Origin: Symbiodinium natans
Taxonomy: Eukaryota > Sar > Dinophyceae > Suessiales > Symbiodiniaceae
Assembly (NCBI GenBank): GCA_905221605.1
Contig: CAJNDS010000556.1
Location: forward strand, 45,001 to 109,000
Direction: 5' to 3'
DNA: 64,000 nt
Part shown: piece by piece, positions 29,731 to 41,145 of the stretch
Layout of the letters: every line of letters begins with the position of its first letter
Position numbering within the stretch: the first letter of the stretch is position 1
Translations under genes and position numbers: made by a program
Notes under the pieces: model-generated
What the model was told of the DNA's origin: nothing
Databases searched by the model: none
The model's input: only the letters and a program-made list of their open reading frames with translations

Positions 29731-30968
29731 TTTTCTTAGCGCTGTGAAAAGGTTCTAGAACATGTTAACACACACCCGGCGCGACCCAAGTCTTGTGGAC
29801 CGCGTGTTCAACTAGCATCGTGCTTTTTGGGTACCGAGTGTACTGACATGGCACCCAAGTCCTGGGGACCGCACTTTCAGAACACTGCAGAAGTAAAAGC
29901 ATATCCGTTCGAGGTTTGTCGTATGTCCCCTGCCTTTGTGCTCGTAGAATTTGGTGAGTGCCGTCGAAGCTTGTCGTATGTCCCCTACCTTCGTGCTCGT
30001 CGGGTGACGTCGTAAGCATCGCAGGGGAAACATCTACACGTTTTCAGGGCTAGTATTCTGCACCCAAAAGCCTGTGCTGGTAGCGTAATCCTAAAGCCCG
30101 CCTGCACTGTAAAGCGGTTGTATTAACCTCTAGGGCCCTCACCCTACGAGCACGAAGGAACATGCGACAAACTTCTAGGGCCCTCACCAAACCCTAGCAC
30201 GAAGGGAGGGGACATACGACAAACCTCTAAGGGATATGTTGTTACTTCTTCAGTGTTCTTAAAGTGCAAACGTTAGAGAAAACCAGAGGATGTTTTTGCC
30301 CTTGTACACCCTGTGGAGCCGCGATTACGATACCAGCACACAAGAGGGATAAACATCTCTATTTACTTGAACCACCTTTGTTTTTGGCTGCGAAACCTCT
30401 TCGTATAACTAGAAAACCTTGCTTGCTTTGCGACGAGGTTCTACACAAGCGCAACAAACATCCTATGTTGTTCCTAACGTTTGCACTTTCAGAACACTGT
30501 AGAAGTAAGAGCGTATGCCTTACAGGTTTGTCGTATGTCCCCTCGCTTCGTGGTCGTAAGTTCCCTTCGTGCTGGTAGGGTGAGGGCCCCTAGAGTTTAG
30601 GCCTGCAAACCCTAGAACCATAACGTGCTTGAAGGGCCCAGTGTGCGAGGTTTGAAGGTTTCAGACAGGCGCCTTGGTTGGTTGGTCCTTGTGTGCGCGA
30701 AAAAAGACTGAGCGTGTTCAACTAGCATCCTGCTGTTTGGGGACCGAGCGTACTGAAACGGCACCCAAGTTCTGGGGACCGCACTTTCAGAGCACTGCAG
30801 AAGTAAAAGCATATCCCTGCGAGGTTTGTCGTATTTCCCCTGCCTTTGTGCTCGTTGACACCACGTGCCGCAACTTGCCAGCTGATCCATGATCCTACCT
30901 ACGCTGACTAGTGCCAAGAAGTTGCGACACTGGAAGCGGTGTTGCTTTCAGTACTTTGATCAGCCAAA
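29730..30968. repeat. 1.2-kb dispersed repeat, copy 2
   Basis: Nearly identical to 670-1888 in the same orientation. Small differences include extra bases in CACACAAGAGGG and TGCGACGAGG. The two copies bracket 28 kb of retroelements. Confidence 0.8.
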
Positions 30969-33384
30969 GCCACATGTGAATAGGCCCTTGTGTGAGCTCC
31001 AAGGAATCCCCCCATGCCCGAGAGGGATCCCTTATTTGACCTTACGTTTTTTTTTGGAGTTCTCGAGTTCTCTTTCTGTTTGTGTTCTCTGCTTTCTGTT
31101 GTTGCTGTTTTCTGTTTTCTGCTTTCTGTTGTTCTGCTTTCTGCTTTCGTTCTGTTTTCTGTTCTTGCTGTTTTTGTTGTTCTGTTCTTGCTGTTTTCTG
31201 TTGGTGTTCTCTGCTCCGGCAGGTTGCCCGCGGCTCGATGGCGAGGTGGGGGAGCAGAACTCGGATCGGAGACTTCAACAAAAAAGGTAAAGTGAGAGAG
31301 AAAGAGGAAAGCACTGAAGAACCGAAGCTCTACTTAGAAGAAGTTCAAAAATAGGGCGGGGGGGGGGGGGACTCTTCGGGATCCTTTGCGAGGCTTTGCT
31401 GTGGAGCGACCAGGCCCAAAGCCGATTTGACGCCTCCTGCGACGGCTCGCGGCTCCGAGGGTTGCACAGCTGAGAGGGATATAGAGCGCAGCTAAGCACA
31501 CAGCTAAGCACACAGCTAGGCACGAGCTGAGCACAAGCTGAGCACAAGCTGAGCACGGAGAGGCCTGCGTGTGGAGCGTGGATGTTGGCCAGTACCGGCA
31601 GCTGCAAGAGAAGGACTGAGCCCCAGCGTTGGAAAAAGAAGAGAGGCTAAGAGAGGCGGAGCGGCGGAGCGGCGGAGCGGCGGAGCACACGAGCTTGTGT
31701 TCTTCTGTTCCTTTTGTTAGAGTTAGAGGCCTACCTCAATGAGACGGGCAGCGAAGCATGGTCGGGAGCTTGGAGACTGAGACTGAGAGAGAGAAGTAGC
31801 TGCAGCGAGCTTCGCGCTCTCGCCTTCTCTCACAAAGAAGGCAGAAAGGAAAAGGCAGGAATGACAGAGAGATCTCGCTGCGGAGAAAAGGAAGAAGGAA
31901 GAAGTCTTGAGAGAGGCGCCTTTACGCCCTGCTGCTGGTGCCTTCCTCGGAAGCTGGGTGACATTTCTCATTGCGCAAGCTCCTGCAACATCTTGCGGCA
32001 TCTGGCGACATCTTTCAACTCTTGCTGGGCGGAAAAAGGTGTATCCCTTGGCCAGCATCGCCCAGCATAGCTACACCGGTCTGGTGCAGCGCCTCGTGGC
32101 CCGAAATGTTGGGCGCTCATTGAGAGCGCGAGTGAGCGCGAGCGAGAATCAAGAGAGAAGAATTCTGAGAGAGGGTTAAAGAAAGAAAGAAAGAGAGAAG
32201 AGAGACCACGCTTCAAGTATCCTTCAGAAGCGAGAGAGGAGGGAGAACTTTCAGGCGGCGCTGCGCGGGGCCGCGCTGGACGCCGCCCTGTGCCTACTGC
32301 CTTTGCCACTTGTTTGAGAAAGTTGGGGAGAAAGTCGGGAGAGAGGTGGCAGAATGGAAGACAGTGCCGACGTAGCATTGAGAGAGGAAGATGGGAACTG
32401 AGAGCATGAGAGAGAGAAGTGTTTGTGACTGTGGGCCTTAATGGGGTTCCTCTCAGGGCGGCGACCTTCGCCACGGCTTCGACGAGGACGTTCTGGCTCT
32501 TCGCATTCTCCGCGTTCTCCATGCCTGGCCCCAAGCTGTCAAGAGCTGTCAAGAGCTCTACGCAACAAAAAACAGAGAGAATGTAGGGTGACTAGGGGGT
32601 CTTCCTCAGTCTTCTTCACTTCGGCTCTCAAAGAAAGCTTCCTCTTTTTTCCTTGCTCCGCAGGCTTTCTTCGTCGCCGTCACCCGAGGCAGCGGTTGGC
32701 GGGGGGAGGGGGGGAGGGAGGGGGGGGGGAGAGGTCTCTCTCAAGCTCTTTCACTCCTTCTTTCTATTTCCTTTTTCCGCTCTTTTCTCTCATCTCTTTC
32801 AAGTTCTGTCTGTATTGGTAGTTCGTGTTGGAGCGAGTTGGAGAGAATGAGAGCGAGAGAGAGAGTGAGAGACAGAGAGAGGAGAAAGAGCATCGCGGAG
32901 AAGCCTCCGGCGAAGCCTCCGGTGAAGCTCGGGACTTCTCCATGCTCCAAGGCACAGCCAGCGCCACACACTCTGACTGTTCACTTCTCTTTGAAAATTT
33001 CGTTGCCCAATTATGGCTCTCAATAAGCTTTAATAAAGGCAAAAGCCAGGATAATGCTGAGCAAAGAAAAAGAAGGCACAGACGAGTCTTTGGCCTGCCC
33101 TCCCTTTTCCCCCGCCCAACAAGATCAACAGGAAGTACAACAAAGAGAGAAGCTCCCAAGCAAGAGTTGCTCTTGGCGAGGTCGCTTCCGCTTCGTGGCC
33201 GAATACCGCGCCCTTGCCGGATCCCAAGTGGGAAAAAGCTCTGCCTTTGTTCGCTTCGCCTTCGCTCCCTTTCACTCCGCCCCCAACTCCCCCCCCCCCC
33301 TTTGTTTTTGTTTCATTCCTGTGACCCAATTCTTAAGACATCACGTATTTTGTTCTCTCTTCTCTCTTCTCTCTTCTCTCTTCT

Positions 33385-33422
<38 letters not shown>

Positions 33423-36400
33423 CCTCTCCCAGCCCCCTCCCTCTCCCCTTGCCCCTTCTATCTCTGTCGTCTCTAAGTGCGACTCGCACCCACAAAGCGC
33501 CTGCCTCAAAAAACTCCCTCCCTAAGTGATGTTGGGGAGCACTTGTTTTGCTTTTGCTTGGGGGGGGGGGGTCTTCTTGATTGGCTTCTTTGAGTTGCTG
33601 CTTGGCTTTTTTTTGCTTGGGGCATGGCTTCGCTGAGCCGCTGAGGTGATGATCTCCACCTGCGTCGTCATCCTGGCGGCGCCCCGGAGCGAGAATTGGA
33701 GAGCATGGAGAGCAACAGGCGAGGGACCGCGAGGGAGCGAGGGGGAGCTGGAGTCGTGAGAAGCAGAGAAGGGAAGGGAAAGAAGAGAAGCAAGAGGAAG
33801 AGAAGCGGCAGACGAAGTAGTGAGAAGCAAGAAAACAGAAGCAAAGCAAGAAAGCAGAAAACAGCAAGCAGGAAGAAGCAAAGAGGAGAGAAGGCATTTC
33901 TTGCGAAAAGAAAGAAAGCTCGCAGGCACATCGGATCTCTTCCTAACTTTGAGTTTTTTTTCTGAGTTCCGTTCCTGGCTGAGGTGGACTTCCCATCGCT
34001 TTTCCCCCGAGAACATGCCAAGACCGAAACGCCCGGCTGCCCAACAAAAAGCAGAGAGAGAGGGAGACGAGTTCTCACAAGAACGTCGAGCAGAAGCGCG
34101 AAGCGCTTGCCTCTTTGCTCTTTTTCAAGATCTTGCAGAGGTTCGGCTACGCTTTGATGGATCTTGGAACTGGCTGCATAGTCGTCGCCTCAGCAGCCGG
34201 GGCCTTACCTCGCTGGCAGGGTGTTTTTTTTGTCAGAAGCTGCGTTGTCGGAGACCGTTCTGTCACAGAGGTTTCCGGGTCGCGGCGCAAGGGCAGGGGC
34301 CTCTCGTGTGAAGCCGGTGTGCTCTGTGCTGTGAACTCGGGTCAAAGAGCTGACGCAAGAGGGCGCTATTTTCTCATAAGATTCTCCGCATTCGCAGCCC
34401 GAACTTGAGAGCTGCCTTCAAAAAAGTGTCCCTCTTCTGAGAATTGAGTTGTTTTCAGAGACTTTTCAGGTGGAGTTCGAGTTCTCGGAGTCCTCTTCAA
34501 GCTTTGGTGCCCCCCCCGCTCTTTAGCGCGTATGCGGGGGCGTTCTTGAGAGAGGAGCTGAGAGCTGAGAGCTGAGGGGAGAGCCTCCAACTCCAAAAGA
34601 CTCCAAAACTCGCAGCAGAGTTACAGAATCAACTAGAGCGCTCTCTCACTTTCTTTGCTTTCTCCGCTTTCTCCGTTCTGAGGCCGGTGCTTCTATTGGG
34701 AAGTGTACGCGCCGCATTGCTCTGGGGCATTGCCCCTCCCCCCAGTTTGAGAGAGCGGAACGTGTGGACGGGCGATACTCTTAGTTCGTTTTTGTTACCT
34801 TTTTTACCTTTTTTCATCTTCTCTCGACAGCTGAGAGCTGAGGACTATCATGTGCAAGTTTCCGAGTATGGCCAGGCTCTGAGTGCTCTGAGTGCTGAGC
34901 GGAGCTCTCAGAGAGTTTCAGGGAGGTCTCTCTCTGCCAGTCTTCTCTCACGTTTTCTCCAAATGCACACACAGAATGCAGCACTCTGAGGTGTCCATTG
35001 GAACTTCTTCTTTACGATTGCAGCGGTCGCGCTGGCATCCAGCCTTCTGGACTCGCGGCTCTCGCGCTGGAGAGTGTTTCCGTGCGTGTTTTCCCCCACT
35101 TCTTGTCACAGAGAGAACGTAGACGACGTAGACGTGTGTTTTGCTTCTGTTTGTTGGTTGCCTTTGGTGCGCGTCGCTTTTCTCTTTCGTCTTTCCTTTT
35201 TGGGGGCAGGACCTCCGGGCGGGAGAATCCCCGGCTGCCGGAGCTTTGCTGGCCACACTTTACCAGCCTCTTGGCCCTTCCAGCTCAGAGGAGAGAGAAG
35301 CACAAAGGTGAGAGAGCACAAGGAGAAGCACTAAGAGAGGGCAGAGTGAGGAGAGAAGCTCTGAGATAAAAGCTGTGCGCCACGAATTCACTGACGCTCT
35401 CTTCGTTAAGCACGAATACCACCTGCACACACCGACATCCGGTGTCAGGCTCTACTTGAGCACTGGCGGAGGCTCGTCATTCGTGCTTCTTGACAGAGCT
35501 TCAAGTGTAGTACATCAGGACTTAGAGTTTCTTGGGCAGCAGCAGTGTGTCCTGTGTCCGCTCGTATGATAGCCAAAGTTGACACACAAACAGGGGTTGG
35601 CTGATTTGGCTGTGCGATGCTGTGCGAACTGCTGTGCGAACTGCTGTGAGATTCGGCGCGTGAAAACAAGCAAGCCGATCCGCAAGGGGTGTGACGGGTG
35701 TGATCTCGGCACGGATCTCTCTGCTGCGTGCATTGGGCAAAGGCAGATGTCATACTTTGTCTCCTTTGCCTTTACGTGAGGGGCCGCCCAGCCTGAAGGG
35801 AGGAAGTCTTAGAGTGAACCGCTGGTGCGGCCAAGTAGATCTCACCTCTTTCGCGGTGCCCGAGTCAAGTGTCAAAACTGCACAATCATATGTGATTTTC
35901 ACAATTTTCTCACATTTTGTTCAAAGAATCTGGAATGTTGCTTGAGCGCGGCATCTTGGGCCACCTGTTGAGCCTGTCCTTCTTGCAGGCGAAGGGGAAC
36001 CGGAAACTTCGCAACATCGTCTTCGGCCCCCCTGCCCCCCCGTCCCAAAACGGGACCCAGTTTGCCGGGCCATTTTTAGAAATCGTGTTTTCCTTTGTTT
36101 GCTCATTTTGCTCCTCTCTGGTGCTGAAACCGTCCCTGCTGATGCTCATGAAGCTCCCTGCTGACACTGCAAACAACTCACTCTCAGAGAAAGAAAGGGG
36201 AGTGGCGGGAAGAGGGAAGAGAGGGACCGGCGCATGTGGTCACATGTTTCCTCTGCGTGGGGCACCCCGCCTCAAGACACCTCTGAACATGAGGGTATCG
36301 ATCTATGTCAACACTTCAGCGCGAGCTGCCATGCTTCATGTTCACCGCGCTTCACCTCTCCTCAGGGCCCTTGACATGTGCATTGTGCTATGTTTGACTA

Positions 36401-38542
36401 TGTCTAGTCTGAGTGAGATCAGACGTTCTACATGCCTCTGGACACAGGACAAGTCAGGCAAAATTGTGTTTCTTTCTTTTCTTGGCTGCGCCCGCCTCAG
36501 GTGCCGACTTTATACTGTTGGCACCTCGTCGCGGACTTTTCTCCGCGAACCGTGAGGGAATCCTGGGCTGCGCCGGCTACCTTAGCAGGGGGCCCCGACA
36601 CCGCAGAGCCATGCAGCAACACCTCCCTGAGGGCGCTTTGAGGGCCGCTCTGCTCTGCGCTGCTTGGCTCTTGGAGAGGCCTCCACTGGCTGGGTTCGGG
36701 CATCGGCGCCCTGCTGAGGCCACGCCCAGCGAAGCGAAGTGAAGCGCAAAAAGATATCGTGGTATCGGTGTTGTTTTTGTTCCGCAAGCCGCAAGACTCA
36801 ATACGGACGGCTTGCTAAGAAAGATGACACTCTCACCTGAGTGATTGGTGTCCACGTGAGATTCGCTGACAAGGGCCTTCTCTCCCAAGCTGACGGTGCT
36901 TTTGTGTGGAGCCTTGGAGCATTGCACATGATTGCGCTGCTTAAGAGCTCACGCAGCGGCTCTCCTTTTAAAGTGTTTCCTTTTTGAAACAATCTTAGTA
37001 ACTTAGTACACACGAGAGACTCCAGGCTCTTAGCTGTTTCCTCTTTGAGCGCCTTGACTACGCACTTCCTGGGTTTGGCTGGCATTGCGGTGCCCGAGCC
37101 CAAGAGTCCAAGAGTCAATGTCACGAATTGGGACCCCTTCTCACCCTTCCCTCTCTTCTCTTTGAACCAGAACACTCGTTCAGGTCACGGCGTATGCAAC
37201 CGCCCCAGCTGAGCCTCTCAGCAAGTGAACCAGGGTGAGCGTGAGCCCCCCCCCATTGTCGGGGAGTTCTGAGGTGCAACCTTCCCTATGCCGGCAGCCC
37301 AAGGCAGACCTGAGAGAAGCTTAGTCAGAGAAGCTTAGTTAGAGCGAGCGAGAGAGGGAGCCGGAGAGAGCCCCGAGGTTCTCCACGTCATCTCTCTGAG
37401 CACCTGGGTGTTCGGTTCCCAGAGCCGTTTCCTTTTCTTTGGCAGAATCTTTTTTTCAGCTCGCAGACTGGCGCTGCTGGCCCTCGCAGACCTCGCCGCC
37501 AGCCACCCGAGGAGAGCGCACTCTGTTGGAGAAGAGTTGCCAACATTGCCAACAATAAACCACAGTTCTATGAAACGAAGAGAGAACCAGTATCAGAGCC
37601 ATTTGGTAGCCATTTGAGAGGATCCCATTCAGTCTGGGGCACTGTGAACTCAGTCGAGACCATTCAATGGCCGCTCTCACTTTTGAACAAACGGGGAAGC
37701 TCTCCCAATAAAGAGGAAAGAGGAAAGTGATGGTCAATTTAGTGCTCCCTGCGACCTCGAGGCGCCACAGGTGTCAGAAATTGCCGTGTTCAATTGCCGT
37801 GACTCTTGAATGTCTTGTCAAGACTCTGAAGACGGGCACCTCAGATGCTCATCCTTGGGGCCTGTCAGAGTGGGGACTTCTGACATAAGGCTTTCGAGTC
37901 GAAAGCTAGCGAAGTGAGTGCAAAAGCCGTGACTGAACCAGCACAGAGCCAATATATGAGAGCACAGAGAGAGGACCTTCTCAATGGCTCTATATTCTAT
38001 ATGGCTCTCACAACCTTGAAAAACTTGCAAACAGGAAGGAATGGGAGAGCGATGGGAGAGCCTCTCCCCTCTCTGGTCTTTTTTTGCTGTTTTTTTCTAC
38101 GTGGCCAGGCCGCCCATCTCGCTGACTCTGGCAGCCGCAGCGGCCCCACTCTTTGTACTTGCAAACACTCTCGCTCTCACGCACTCACGCAATCAGTGAG
38201 AATACTTAAAGCGCTCAAGTGTTACGCGGTGTGTTGCAAATCTTTGAAACACCCGGATGCTCAAAGAGGTTTCCGACTCCATGCTGGCCGTGTTCTTGCT
38301 GGCGAACTTGCTCACCGGGGCGGGGAGCGGCGTTTCTAGTTTTATAGTCAAGGGTCACTGAATCGGGTAGTTTTATTGCCGCGCGGCTACTTCTGCGTTT
38401 TGGGGGATGCGACTGCTAGGCTCTGCCAGGTTTCTTTTTGGAGTCTTGTGAGTTTGGTTCTTTTCCTCTTCTGTCTTCGAAGGTAGCAAACTTGGCCCTG
38501 CAGCCGCTGCTCGTGCCGGCCGGCTCGGCTTCGGCCCGAGAC

Positions 38543-38580
<38 letters not shown>
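30969..38580. other. Noncoding, purine/pyrimidine-biased DNA
   Basis: I found no supportable gene in 7.6 kb. Both strands have many short frames without recognisable motifs. Notable pieces: pyrimidine-rich TTCTG-type DNA at 31045-31205; an 11-base array (GAGCACAAGCT) at about 31490-31560; a 9-base array (GGAGCGGCG) at about 31655-31686; G tracts at 31357-31370 and 32700-32730; CT-rich DNA at 33355-33450; a purine-rich strand at 33720-33960; a (GA)n tract at 38547-38580. Multi-exon genes with small exons cannot be excluded by eye. Confidence 0.5.
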
Positions 38581-38586
<6 letters not shown>

Positions 38587-39220
38587 TGTTTAGCACAAAG
38601 AGGTCAGTTAGATTTGCCGGGGTGCATGTTTGAGAGATGTTGAGCCTGGATAGCATATGAACGACATGCTCGTTCGCAGCCGTGAGCTGCTCAAGAAGGG
38701 CCCTTCTTAAGTAGTTGTGTACAGATTCCTTTTGCGCCCCTGGGATATTTTGCAGATAGACTGGTTCTTGACCGTCAACTCGGAGTCGGACGGTTAGAGG
38801 AACGGAAAAGGACCGGGCTCTGTGGAATAGTTCCTTTACCCTAACCCTTGGGATACTTTCCTGGACCCTTTGCAACTCGCAGTCGGACGGCTAGAGGACA
38901 CTGGTTGTTGGAGAGTGTTCAGGTGGATATCTTGTCAGGTGTACAACGTGTGGTCGGACGGCTAGCGGATACATCTGGTGGATAGGCCATCAACCCCCTG
39001 GAGATAGCAACTCTAGGGATCCTTCCGATAGTCGACATCGGGAGTGGCATAGGAGTACCTGGCTAGCTACCTCGTGTTCCCCGTTGGCAGGGATACTGCT
39101 ACTTCAGGAGCAACTTAACAACTTACAACTGTATATAACCAACTTCTTTTTCCTCGTGTGGCCTGAGCTAGTTACTGGAGCGGGTTGCGCAAGTTTTCCT
39201 TGATTTGGACACTTCGCACA
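38581..39220 (+). repeat. 5' LTR of element D
   Basis: Shares long identical blocks with 58650-59328, for example GGTCAGTTAGATTTGCCGGG and CTTGTCAGGTGTACAACG. It contains three spaced copies of GTCGGACGGYTAG (about 38787, 38882 and 38953), and TGTATATAACC about 90 bases before its end could serve in transcription. Confidence 0.8.
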
Positions 39221-39234
39221 GGTTAAGAGCCTTG
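39221..39234 (+). promoter_or_regulatory. Candidate primer-binding site of element D
   Basis: GGTTAAGAGCCTTG directly follows the LTR. It has the same form as element C's site (GGTTATGAGCCCAA). The complement CAAGGCTCTTAACC reads like an anticodon arm with a CTT (Lys) anticodon, suggesting half-tRNA priming as known for Drosophila copia. Confidence 0.4.
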
Positions 39235-39338
39235 TTGCTTGGCCTGGACGAGCAGTTCAAGAAGTTTTCGATATAGAGTGGAGGTACCACTTGCACAGCG
39301 AAGTTTTCCGTACGTTTTCGTATCCGTTGTCTGCAGCA

Positions 39339-39811
39339 ATGGCTACGCGTGATAGCGTTCGGGATGTTGGGTCTGATGATAGTGCATGCATCGAGTGAGA
39401 CGAGAGGTGGGAATAGACTCGTTGAGGAACAGGACGTCGCAGGTTTTAAAGCTTTGAGGACCGCGGATAGAATAGCCCGGGACATGGAGGACACCGAGGA
39501 CAACGACTCCAACGACATCTCAAGGGATATCGGGGGGGTTGGAGGGTCTGGAGGTGCAAACGCAGGACGGGATAGTGGGAATATCACCATCGCTGGAGAG
39601 CTGACGGTAGATCTCAGGCATAGTCACACGGAGCTTCCCTTCTCGCCAGGTCTGCCCCCAGGTCTGACGAATAGCACCCAGGAACTCACGCTGGTGATGG
39701 ATAGGGTGGGCATGCAGATGGACGCGGCGAACGCTGGGATAGAGAGAACGTCAGGCACTCAGGGGAGGGATGCTGGGGATGAGTTGAGGGAGATGTTTGG
39801 GACGAACTGGG
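39339..39811 (+). pseudogene. Gag-like N terminus of element D
   Basis: ATG 39339 opens MATRDSVRDVGSDD and meets a stop after about 20 codons. Another frame then continues to the insertion of C, through Asp/Gly-rich sequence and FSPGLPPGLTNSTQELTLV. It is followed on the other side of C (49453 on) by similar-style sequence. Position after the primer site and low complexity suggest gag, but no motif proves it. Confidence 0.45.
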
Positions 39812-40076
39812 TACGGGGGCAACCGAAAGGGGACAAGGAACAATATCAACCCTCAACAGCTGCCTCCAGAAAACAGAACAACCCACAGGGTCACAATCCT
39901 GAACTACCAAGAGGGAAGGGGAAGGACTTCTACCTCCAAACCCCCAACCCGGGCGTTCTAACTTTTTTATTGCAGACGGATGGATCCGGGCCATCCTTGA
40001 GCCAAACATTATCGGGTGCATTGACCCTTTTTCTCTACCTCCAACCCAATTCCTGAATACAAACTGCAGCTCCGCA
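39812..40076 (-). repeat. 3' LTR of element C
   Basis: Matches 49160-49447 with a few changes. It lacks two short segments present in the other copy (near TATATGGATTCCCCAG and a duplicated TTTGACCC). Confidence 0.85.
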
Positions 40077-40088
40077 CTCCCCCTGTCC
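40077..40088 (-). promoter_or_regulatory. Polypurine tract of element C
   Basis: On the minus strand GGACAGGGGGAG directly precedes the TG of the 3' LTR, the normal site for plus-strand DNA priming. Confidence 0.65.
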
Positions 40089-40479
40089 TAGGATTTCCTA
40101 GGACACAATTGGAGGTGCAGATTCTCGGCCAAAAACTGCCATTATCGGCAGCAGCCGGCTGCATGGAATGCATCTTGTGGTTTAACGTCTTCCAGGACGG
40201 TTGAATTACATTTCTCAAAACCTCATTGGGTAAAACTTCCTACCACCAGGGATTTCCTAACCCTTAATAGTAACCACCATGTTTTCAGCACATTGGCTGT
40301 TCCAGCGCACTTGTCTTCAGAAAGAGAAGAACCACTTCAGCATCCATTACCACCATTCGGTCATGACTTCTTCTGCTTCTTCCGATTGGCGTCGATGCTT
40401 AAATGAAGTCGTAGCAAAACATGCTCCAGGTCCGATACTGTAACAACAGGATCCAGTATACACCTCTGAATCGAGGAGA
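40089..40479 (-). other. 3' untranslated region of element C
   Basis: No coding. CCTAGGATTTCCTAGG (40087-40102) is a near-perfect palindrome next to the purine tract. Confidence 0.5.
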
Positions 40480-41145
40480 TCAACCCCTCTGCGATTGACG
40501 GGGCTGCTCTAACTCCTCATCCACCACGGTAGACGCTTGTGCATCCACGTCAGAGGAACGATCCTTTGCTTCAGGACCTTTCACCTTCATCACTTTCTCC
40601 TTCTTTTGTGCCTTGCTCGAACCAGCCACCCTTGTGCGCGTACTTGTCGAAGGCTTTTCTTCTCCAGAAACCACCGCTTTTGATGACGATCCACCCTTCT
40701 CAGTATTCACCGGCATCTTCTTCGGTTTTGGAGTCAGAAGAGTATAGGGATCCTCAATTGCAGCAGTCTTCCTCTTCTTTTTGGTCTTTCTCACCTCCTC
40801 ATCTACGATAACCTCTGTATCTGAGGTTTCCGGCACCTCGTTTTGAGCAAGAGTGTCCTTACTGGACTCCCTTTCCAGGGACCTCTTTTTGCCCTTTCTT
40901 GAATCGCTCCCTTCTTCAAGGTTAGCGCGTTGAAACCATATCCTCAACTCATTGATCCACTCCTCGACCTCATCCAGTGTAATCTCGTATGACTTCACAA
41001 TTTCGAGAAGTTCCAATGATGTCAACATACCTGTTGTCCAAGAACACCACTCGGCGTCCCTCTGTTCAGCATCCCCATTGAACTTCAGGAGTTTGAACAC
41101 CGGGTCCGCTTCCGCGCGGGCCAAATCCGGCTTACCATCAGACAT
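40480..41145 (-). CDS. Basic Lys/Ser-rich protein following an in-frame TAG
   Basis: A 221-residue minus-strand frame beginning at ATG 41145-41143, directly after the TAG that ends the upstream frame and in the same phase. Residues 1-75 look folded (PVFKLLKFNGDAEQRDAEWCSW, SYEITLDEVEEWINELRIWF). The rest is a Lys/Ser/Glu-rich disordered tail (RKTKKKRKTAA, nuclear-signal-like). It could be a reinitiated protein or a readthrough extension of the CCCH protein. No family is recognised. Confidence 0.55.
   Translation of the reverse strand: MSDGKPDLARAEADPVFKLLKFNGDAEQRDAEWCSWTTGMLTSLELLEIVKSYEITLDEVEEWINELRIWFQRANLEEGSDSRKGKKRSLERESSKDTLAQNEVPETSDTEVIVDEEVRKTKKKRKTAAIEDPYTLLTPKPKKMPVNTEKGGSSSKAVVSGEEKPSTSTRTRVAGSSKAQKKEKVMKVKGPEAKDRSSDVDAQASTVVDEELEQPRQSQRG

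Noticed and set aside
29365-29758. Cys/Trp- and Leu/Val-rich proteins
   Set aside because: Translations of the TTG microsatellite.
32825-33529. 234-codon frame beginning with Ser/Glu/Arg repeats
   Set aside because: Follows GAGAGA DNA and then CT-rich DNA; no ordered protein signal.
35917-36555. 212-codon frame as a host gene
   Set aside because: No domain, mixed composition, and equally long frames occur on the other strand.
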